From NCBI GenBank assembly GCA_944452925.2, contig OX101828.2, positions 44,083,696 through 44,147,695 of the forward strand: 64,000 bases of DNA. Direction: 5' to 3'. This document shows, in pieces, positions 57,489-64,000 of the stretch (position 1 is the first letter of the stretch; each line of letters begins with the position of its first letter). The position numbers and the translations under genes are program-made. The DNA comes from Chrysolina oricalcia (lineage: Eukaryota > Arthropoda > Insecta > Coleoptera > Chrysomelidae). A model generated the notes under the pieces. The model did not search any database. It was not told the origin of the DNA and worked only from the letters and a program-made list of their open reading frames with translations.

Positions 57489-57951
57489 TGATTTTCTTCA
57501 ACGTCCACAGTTAGCTGGAACTAATTCAAAATTTGTATCAGGAACTCCAGAACCCTATCAAATCTACCCAGAACGGCCAGAACTCAGAAAAAATGTGTTT
57601 TCTCCAAAAAGTCGTCGCCAACTTCACATGAGTAAATAGTAAACAACAAAAGTAGGCAAATTTGATAATGAGTGTGGTTGCCCCTCAGATAAGTAGTAGG
57701 TAAAATAGGTAGATTCGAAATGTTAGATAATTTGATGTCCATTATAAATAGTAGTATAAATAGAAGTAAGGTAGGATAAATGGTTTAGTAAACTTTTAGC
57801 TCCTGAAGATGCTAACTTTGTTGGCGAAACGCGCGTCGAGTGTGATTGTGACGTAGTTTTGGTGTTTGGGTAGATTCTTTTTTCTTGAATTGTATTCACA
57901 CCAAAGGTTCCAAAATATTCATTTTTTTGATCACATATGAATGAAACTTAC

Positions 57952-59065
57952 CTTGAGGTAATTCCCAAGTTGTCATCCCTCTTGAAGAAAACTTGGCGAT
58001 CTGATCTTCGAAATTAATACCTCCCACCCCAATCACATCCATTTGATCAGCGGGGTTGTTCAGGGTTCCATACAGAGGCCCATCATTGCCTATAGCTGAC
58101 ACCATGATGATTCTGTTAGCAGTCAACTCCCAGACTTTGTCAACAAAAGGATGATCTTTGAAATCAGGCCCACCGATGCTCAAATTCAATACATTAATTT
58201 TTTTCAGAATAGCGTAATTGAAAGCGTCCAAAAACCAAGAAGTGTACGATACTTGGTTGTTGGTGAAAACTCTGAAAATGTGTAGCTCAGAATCTGGTGC
58301 AAAGCCCAAGCATTCTTTACTGGAAGCTATAACACCTGCAACAAAAGTACCATGTCCTAAACCATCGTCAAATGTTTTCTCATTCGTCCAGTTCGTACGT
58401 TCCTTAATTTTCCGAAAATGGGGATGAGATTTAGACAATCCTGTGTCAAAAATAGCCACTTTTATACCTTTACCGGTGATTCCCATGTTCCACAAGGAAT
58501 CTGCTTGTAATACTGACGTTATTTGTCTGGGAATAGCACGCAGCAATCGTCTGCTGGTATGGCGACCTGTCGCTTGCCAAAATTGAATTTTTGAGTTCAA
58601 ACTACTCCTGCCGTATCGCACATGTTCCGGACTGATAAATTTCAGTGTTCTCGAAACCATACGTTGGGAGGTAACTCGTTTAATAGCTGGGTGGTCATTG
58701 AGTGCTTTCAATCCTTCCAACTTTTCGGTATCTTCTATCAATACCACATCAAAGTCACTCGGATAGTCACTGGCAGCATTTTTCCTGGCAATTATTTCCC
58801 ATTTGCGTATTCCGGATGAGTTCAATACACTATTGATGTAATTAACTCTGGCTTGATTTTTGTAATACCCGTTGAACATCACAATATACTCATTTTCGAC
58901 GATTTTTGAATTATAATTCAATTCTAATTGTTCTGTTGTGAGGTTACAACAAAGGGGTGATTCTAGAATATCTTCAGTGGTTTTTTCATTGCTATTTAGT
59001 GCGACTGTGAATGTATTCGATGTACACAATGTTATGAGGATGAAAATATAGGAGGTGCTCTTCAT
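57952..59065 (-). CDS. S1P: Site-1 protease (MBTPS1), coding exon 1
   Basis: Residues 1-372 start at the ATG at 59065 (the first in frame, followed directly by a signal peptide, MKSTSYIFILITLCTSNTFT). The prodomain follows and contains R-R-L-L at 172-175, the self-cleavage site. The subtilisin domain then opens: IKVAIFDTGLSKSHPHF with D207, DDGLGHGTFVAGVI with H238, and IMVSAIGNDGP with the oxyanion N327. The exon ends CCTCAAG before GTAAGT (phase 1). The enzyme is a Golgi/ER-lumenal serine protease that cuts SREBP, ATF6-type factors and some secretory precursors after R-x-L-x motifs. In insects it controls lipid-responsive SREBP processing. The full model is 1036 residues against about 1052 in human. 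It is divergent from the REXO1-like gene. Confidence 0.97.
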
Positions 59066-59366
59066 TTTATATTTAGGTTTTCCTCTTTCTTTTTCTACGG
59101 AACATTTTATGATACGGTAAAAATTACCATTGGAAATAAAATTCGATGTTATTAACTGTTCATTATTCTTCCTAAACGGAAATTAATAATGAAAGAAGAA
59201 TACAACAACTTTATCTACCACCTAGAAAACAAGAATGTTTACTTTTATCTTTGATTTTGACGGATATAAGGTGCGTTCGGTGTTACAAATCTAACTCCTT
59301 TTCCTTTGACAGCTCTGTTTAATCTGCTGCTCGCAGTCCGCGTTCGGTAATCACTGAGGGAGCGAG

Positions 59367-59391
59367 CCACAGAACTATAATAGTTCTGTGG
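59367..59391. repeat. Palindrome CCACAGAACTAT/ATAGTTCTGTGG
   Basis: This is a 25-base perfect dyad apart from its centre base. The same CACAGAACTATA arms recur as a spaced hairpin at 59711-59741. Confidence 0.7.
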
Positions 59392-59710
59392 AGCGAACAG
59401 AGGAGTTCACTCGACACAATAGCTGCTTTCCATTTAACGAAAGGAGCTCCTCAGAGCTACCCAGAGCGTATGTCCATCGTTCCATTGAGCTTCAAGCACC
59501 GATTGATATTCCCCTTGCCCCTCGAGCTCCACCCGTTTTATTGGTGCATGAAGCACAATTAGACAAAAGTCAAAACGCGAATACATAGTTTTTTGGCAAA
59601 AAGTCAGTGATAAAGTAATTTCGGATCTCAGGGGCTTGAAGCTCTGGGGCTTCACACTCCTAAATGGAAAACGCCTAATATCGCATGCGATTTTTGCACT
59701 TTATCGAAGG

Positions 59711-59741
59711 CACAGAACTATATCCAGAGATATAGTTCTGT
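59711..59741. repeat. Hairpin CACAGAACTATAT/ATATAGTTCTGTG
   Basis: 13-base arms surround a five-base loop. It shares arms with the palindrome 340 bases upstream. Confidence 0.65.
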
Positions 59742-61263
59742 GATCGAAGGATACCCCAAAAACTGTATGTTCGAATATCACCAGCGATAATTATCGACCG
59801 TAGAACGAGCAGATATTCAGCATGCGATAACAATTATCGATGGGAATAATTGATTAAATCCTAACCTCAATAAAAATTCATTGTTTACGTTTTACTCGTG
59901 ATATAACGAAATGGCCATTTTTCGATGAAATTACAGAAGTAGTAGCAGATACCTCCGAGCAATAAAAGCATTGTTTAAATAGAACATAGTTAGTCAATGC
60001 CTGTGGAAAAGGTATTGGACACAAACGCGAGTGTCATCTAGCGTGATTAGTTACAAACATGAATATTTGACGTCATTTTAATGCAGGTTTCTTCAAAAAA
60101 CCCTGATTTTAATGCTTTTCCATTGTTTTAATCAAGTTACGACATGACTTGGAGGCCAGATCACTGAAGTTACGACATGACTTGGATGCGAGCTCACTAT
60201 CGCCATCTACATGTCGCATCCATTTTGATCCAATTATAATCCCATAAGGTTGACTATCTTCTATATAAACAATGATAAAAGATATAGAGGTGCCATTTCT
60301 ATATAAACAACACATATTGATGTGAAAGCTGCATACCCCTATCCTTTTTTATTATTTGTCGTTGAAAGGTGACAACCGAGCTCGGAGAGGGATATTTGTT
60401 ATTGTTTTGAAAACTGGAGCTAAGCTTAGAACCAGTGGCGTGCTGATCCATTTTCTTATATATTATCAATTAGACAAGGTCGGTGCAGACAATTTGTTAT
60501 CACATGTATCGGCATCGATAGACGGACGACCACATGTCTGGTTGGAGAGCAAGTTTGTTATTTAGCTGCAACCCAGACGTATACTGCTTGGAATGCGCAC
60601 CAACCACCAGCAATAGTGCTGTAGGTCTCCCTACCAGATGAAAAGTGAATGTGCTTCTAATGAAAACAAAGTCGCCCTGAAGCTGCCATGTCTGCTGCTG
60701 CTGCTGCTATGCCTTTGGGTACACTCTACGAGTGTTGTCAAGAAATAGTAACATGTTCTTACGTTAATACAGTGAATTTTTGTATTAAACTGTTCCTATC
60801 ATACAAAGGGCAACATTTCCTAAATGGTTGCATAAATAACTCATTCATAAATAGTATTCATGATGAATATGTAGTGGACAAATAGTTATTTATGTAACAG
60901 ATGGAAAAATAAGTGACTGTTTATTTTGTACATGATGTGAGAATTGTCAACACGCTACGTGTACTAACACAGCATACACTAATTCTTTTACAATCATTAA
61001 AAAAATAGACTTCCATTCGTCAATTTGGAATTTTTGAATGTGAAAAGGTAGTGCTTATTGCTGTGGGGCAATAGAAATTAAATTGCAAGTCGTTATCAAG
61101 TTATCATACACTTGATAACGACTGTAAACTTTACCAGTTGAAATGTCGTGAATAAAATTGCAGAGAATTGAATTTTTCTTTGTTCTTTTGAAGACAATGA
61201 AAGTCCAGAATAACCTTACTCAAAGTGAAACATTGTCAACCACTTTCAAAAAAACGATATGTT

Positions 61264-61656
61264 GTTGCCAGTTCTTGCGCGTTCACGTGGTAAAGTCATA
61301 CCAGGGGTGGGATTATGAACACTCGATACTTCAGCTGTCACGATCCGTAGGCTAGAACGATGCATGTTCTCGATTCGAAACGAAATCGAAATCATGAAAT
61401 TTTTTTGAATAGAGATAGAATGGGATTATATCTACCATATAGACCATTGATATCGACTCAAGTTGCAATATAATTTGAACTGTATCGGTTTTCATAATTG
61501 CTCAAATCTGACATATGTCAAACTCACGACGGATCGAGTGTTCGTAATCGCACCCCAGACCCATCGTTGATGCAGCCATTTTATTCTCAGAAAAAATTGC
61601 TAAATTCTTTAGGGTATTAACAAGACTTTACCATGTGAATGCGCGAGAACTGGCAA
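61264..61656. mobile_element. TIR element split by a second MITE
   Basis: The outer ends TTGCCAGTTCTTGCGCGTTC (61264 on) and their near-mirror (to 61656) pair over about 38 bases down to GGTAAAGTC. The inside is occupied by the MITE at 61304-61556, inserted near the left end. Confidence 0.65.
61304..61556. mobile_element. MITE with GGTGGGATTATGAACACTCG ends
   Basis: The termini GGTGGGATTATGAACACTCG and the mirror GAGTGTTCGTAATCGCACC belong to the same family as the MITE at 23766-23903, but the interior is longer and different. It is nested in the element at 61264-61656. Confidence 0.7.
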
Positions 61657-61989
61657 CTTGTTGCTGTCGTTCGTTGTTCGTCTGTTACAAAGAGACAACA
61701 GGAGGTTTAATAAGCTCTAGCCAATCGGAATCTTGTAGCATCAACGCGTCATAATGACGTACTTGGACATGAGTATAGAGTCGAACTCTAACTCTACCCA
61801 AGCAACAAAACTGTCAGCAGTAACTCTCATATACCAAGAGCTAGTCCGTCACTGTCTATAGAGAACGGAAGCCATGACATGTCCAACTACTTCACATTTC
61901 ATCACAAATGTTCTTTCATCTCTTTCTATTAGTGTCCCTATTCCCATTGCCTTATGTGGATTAGACTCTCCTGTTAAATAATGTTTAGG

Positions 61990-62173
61990 CTGAGTCAAGT
62001 CTCCGGTCTGACCAATATGATTAGACCAGCGCGGTCATTTGGTTGACTTGACGACCTAATTAGAACTGTATGTAATGTGACCAAAATTGTCAATCATCTG
62101 ATCGGACCGATCAGATGATCATCGTCATACTTCATACTGAACGCGCGTGCCTTGTCCGACCGGTGACTTGACC
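61990..62173. mobile_element. Small foldback element upstream of REXO1-like
   Basis: The ends TGAGTCAAGTCTCCGGTC and GACCGGTGACTTGACCCA are inverted. Inside is a 27-base palindrome (62093-62119, ATCATCTGATCGG and its mirror around one base) and another GTTGACTTGAC motif. It is noncoding and about 260 bases from the REXO1-like start codon, so it may lie in its promoter or 5' UTR. Confidence 0.6.
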
Positions 62174-62430
62174 CAACCCTTTATAGTCTCCTTGTTTACA
62201 ACCTTCAAAATTTATTTGGTGGGGGTATAACCGTTGTGTAACCGATTTCAGATAAACGGGATCTCGCGAAAAAATACTTGTCACTCAGCTGTGTCACTAG
62301 TGTCAATAATATCGGAATCCAGACATTTGGCAACAACGAAAAAATTATTTCCATTCTTAGAAAATACAAATACAGAAATTAGGTTATGTGTCTTTGATAA
62401 AAAGTTAATAAGTATATTTATCATATACCT

Positions 62431-64000
62431 ATGTTACCTACAAAAGGATATTTTCAAGACATTGAATGCCCTTACTTCAACAGTTCTTGTGGCAGGCCAT
62501 ACTGTCATTTTAGACACAAGAAGAAGCAATCAGAGTATATCGAAGAAGTTGTCATCGAACCCGAGAAAGAATCCCCAGTAGTTCCTACTTATAAGCCGAC
62601 CCCAAAAAGTGAACTAGCCAACATTCACAATAGCAAAAGCCACATACCCATAAGTTACGTGCCAGATCTCACATTCAGGCCAGATAGGAAATCCAGGCCA
62701 ATTCCCAAATTTGAGAAACCAACCTACAAGCCCACTCCACTGAGTATTCTATCGTCTGCCAACAAACGAGGGAGGTCGATATCTGAAGAGAATGGTGAAC
62801 ACATTGAAGCTATCAAAGAAATCAAACAAAACATTGCAAATGTAGAATATGACCCTACAATCTCCTTACAGACAACTGCAGACATCGATTTTGAAGATTT
62901 GTCTACAGAATTTGACCTAATCGATGAAATAATAAATTCTAGTGATAAAGTTACTAAAAACACTGATGAAACTGATAAATATGATCCTAAGGTGTCATTG
63001 CAAATAAACAATGTTGAGTCAACTGACACCAGCCAGAGGAAGAAAGGAATAAGTGAAAACCTCGCCAAGGACCGTCCCAAGGATAGCAAAAGGGTTCATT
63101 TGAATTCAAAAGACAAACTGGAAAAGTCTGTACCTGGAAAATCATCAGACCCTGACTTCAAATCTAGTGAAACTGACACTTCAAATGGAAGAAAAAAGCC
63201 CCAAGATAAGTGTGAAAAAAGTGATTCAACTAGCACAAGCAATCTGAAACATAAAAACGTTAAACTTGTTGACAAAGAAAGGAAGTCTAGGAAGGAAGAG
63301 AAACATGAAAAGAAAGAGTCTTCTAGAAGGCCTAGTGATAAAGGCCAAAATAGCAGTGAACGTTCTAATAAAGTAAATGAAAAAAAGGTATCTAGTCATC
63401 ATACTCAAGATAAAAGTAAAGAAAGGGAAAAAAGTGACAAATATAAAAAGAGTAGTAAACATGACCAAGAAGATAAACCTAAAGAAACTAGTAAAAGTGG
63501 TAGTAAACATGACCATGAAGATAAACCTAAAGAAAGTAGTAAAAGTGGTAGTAAACGAGACCATGAAGATAAATCTAAAGAAAGTAGCAAAACTGTTAAA
63601 AGTAAGGAAAAAGACAAAAATAAAGCTGATAAAAAAGAACATCACAGTTCAAGTAAAGAAGGACAAAAAGTTAAAGAAGAAGACAAAATAAAGGATGACT
63701 GTAAAAGTAAAGACAAAACTAGTAGTAAAAGTAAAGAAAAACAGAAACATGATGAGAGAACCTCAAGTAGGAGTACTGACAAACCAAAGGAAAAGAAACA
63801 CCATCATGGTACCAACAAAGAGCAGCTCAGGAGTGAGAGTAAAATAAAAAAATCCACATCAAAACCTCATTCCACTGAAAGACATACAAGCAGTGAATCA
63901 AAAAGCAAACAAAATCACGAAAAAACCTCCAAAAACGATAAACGCTTTAAGAAAGAAAAAGTAACCCATCATGATGAAACATCTAACGATCACGAAGGCG
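62431..64000 (+). CDS. REXO1: REXO1-like RNA exonuclease, N-terminal part
   Basis: The frame from ATG 62431 is open for 523 codons to the window edge. It starts MLPTKGYFQDIECPYFNSSC and continues GRPYCHFRH. The C13, C20, C25 and H29 set is the CCCH-like finger at the start of REXO1 (elongin A-binding protein 1) family members. A conserved VPTYKPTPKSELA block follows, then a YDPTISLQ / YDPKVSLQ pair, and then some 300 residues rich in Lys, Ser, Glu and Asp with three 16-residue repeats (SGSKHDHEDKPKESSK type) at about 63455-63600. The DEDDh exonuclease domain that defines the activity should lie beyond 64000 and is not seen, so the name rests on the N-terminus. The ATG is the first in frame after stops upstream. 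Confidence 0.8.
   Translation, partial: MLPTKGYFQDIECPYFNSSCGRPYCHFRHKKKQSEYIEEVVIEPEKESPVVPTYKPTPKSELANIHNSKSHIPISYVPDLTFRPDRKSRPIPKFEKPTYKPTPLSILSSANKRGRSISEENGEHIEAIKEIKQNIANVEYDPTISLQTTADIDFEDLSTEFDLIDEIINSSDKVTKNTDETDKYDPKVSLQINNVESTDTSQRKKGISENLAKDRPKDSKRVHLNSKDKLEKSVPGKSSDPDFKSSETDTSNGRKKPQDKCEKSDSTSTSNLKHKNVKLVDKERKSRKEEKHEKKESSRRPSDKGQNSSERSNKVNEKKVSSHHTQDKSKEREKSDKYKKSSKHDQEDKPKETSKSGSKHDHEDKPKESSKSGSKRDHEDKSKESSKTVKSKEKDKNKADKKEHHSSSKEGQKVKEEDKIKDDCKSKDKTSSKSKEKQKHDERTSSRSTDKPKEKKHHHGTNKEQLRSESKIKKSTSKPHSTERHTSSESKSKQNHEKTSKNDKRFKKEKVTHHDETSNDHEG

Larger units (their letters stand above)
54269..57891. mobile_element. 3.6-kb inverted-arm structure in intron 1
   Basis: Arms of about 255 bases (54269-54523 and 57636-57891) are inverted copies. 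The outer ends read TTCAAGAAAAAAGAA and TTCTTTTTTCTTGAA. Both contain the block CTGAAGATGCTAACTTTGTT followed by GGCGAAACG, a layout seen at Penelope-like termini. Between the arms are a SINE 3' piece, a satellite and a LINE. The right arm runs to within about 60 bases of the exon 1 splice donor. Whether the arms once bounded one mobile unit is an inference. Confidence 0.6.
59066..61263. other. Intergenic region between S1P and REXO1-like
   Basis: This region should contain the S1P promoter on the left side, but no TATA or other core motif stands out. It holds two related palindromes (59367-59391 and 59711-59741), a direct repeat of GTTACGACATGACTTGG (60135 and 60170) and a short (TGC)n run (60689-60706). 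A 65-codon frame over the TGC run is not credible. Confidence 0.5.

Noticed and set aside
57896..57951. Extension of S1P exon 1 to the stop at 57896
   Set aside because: The last 18 codons lie after a strong GTAAGT donor and do not match the family, whereas exon 2 continues it exactly.
63226..63645. Phe/Thr-rich minus-strand frame resembling a membrane protein
   Set aside because: It is the complement of the Lys/Ser-rich REXO1-like codons; hydrophobicity is a by-product of AAR/AGT codons.
1..64000. CRISPR arrays, bacterial operons or rRNA genes
   Set aside because: None seen; spliced genes and eukaryotic transposons exclude a prokaryotic origin.

Overview
The window comes from an AT-rich animal genome, almost certainly an insect. 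This rests on its intron-split metazoan genes and its mix of mariner, pogo, P-like/THAP, PIF/Harbinger, Penelope-like and CR1/jockey-like elements. I cannot name the species, and a beetle or similar insect is only a guess. Two host genes can be supported. Everything else that codes is transposon-derived.

Host gene 1 is site-1 protease (MBTPS1/S1P, the membrane-bound subtilisin that cleaves SREBP and ATF6), on the minus strand from 59065 to 16870. I could place seven coding exons: 59065-57952, 53881-53583, 47319-46940, 37781-37576, 23422-23019, 22005-21531 and 17102-16870. All introns have GT-AG borders with compatible phases. The exons sum to 3111 bases, giving a 1036-residue protein with an intact catalytic set (D207, H238, N327, S403), an RRLL autocleavage site and a C-terminal membrane anchor. 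Only 3.1 kb of this 42-kb gene codes; the introns are mostly stacked transposons. Host gene 2 starts at 62431 on the plus strand and runs off the window. It is the N-terminus of a REXO1-like RNA exonuclease (CCCH finger, then a long Lys/Ser/Asp/Glu-rich region). The two genes are divergent, with 3.4 kb between their start codons.

Region 1-16.9 kb, downstream of S1P, is a nest of mobile elements. It holds a foldback element with a THAP remnant (285-1496) and a truncated Penelope-like element (2186-3234). A second Penelope-like element (3679-8220) is split by a pogo element (4867-7610). Next come a 2.5-kb terminal-inverted-repeat element with an 8-bp target duplication (8251-10747), a solo LTR (11487-11807) and a 3.7-kb Tc1/mariner-type element (12575-16322). 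Inverted arms at about 1.54-2.1 kb and 12.0-16.5 kb, rich in GGAATATTCC palindromes, enclose most of this.

The S1P introns hold the rest. Intron 6 has a mariner with one frameshift (19356-20673). Intron 4 has the second copy of the 8-bp-TSD family (24380-26794), a LINE (27716-31903) split by an intact mariner (28905-30198), a tRNA-derived SINE, a PIF/Harbinger element (33345-36653) and hairpin MITEs. Intron 3 has a P-element-like transposase split by a 1.54-kb solo LTR, plus three long foldback elements. Intron 2 has two LINE remnants and a THAP-element remnant. Intron 1 has a 3.6-kb inverted-arm structure enclosing a SINE piece, a 160-bp satellite that flips orientation, and a LINE.

I found no single clearly new system. 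The best leads are the 8-bp-TSD family with two dated copies and no recognisable transposase, the Harbinger element whose antisense accessory-gene exon lies inside its transposase intron, the inverted-arm Penelope-type ends with a shared hammerhead-like motif, and the intact mariner sitting cleanly in a LINE reading frame.
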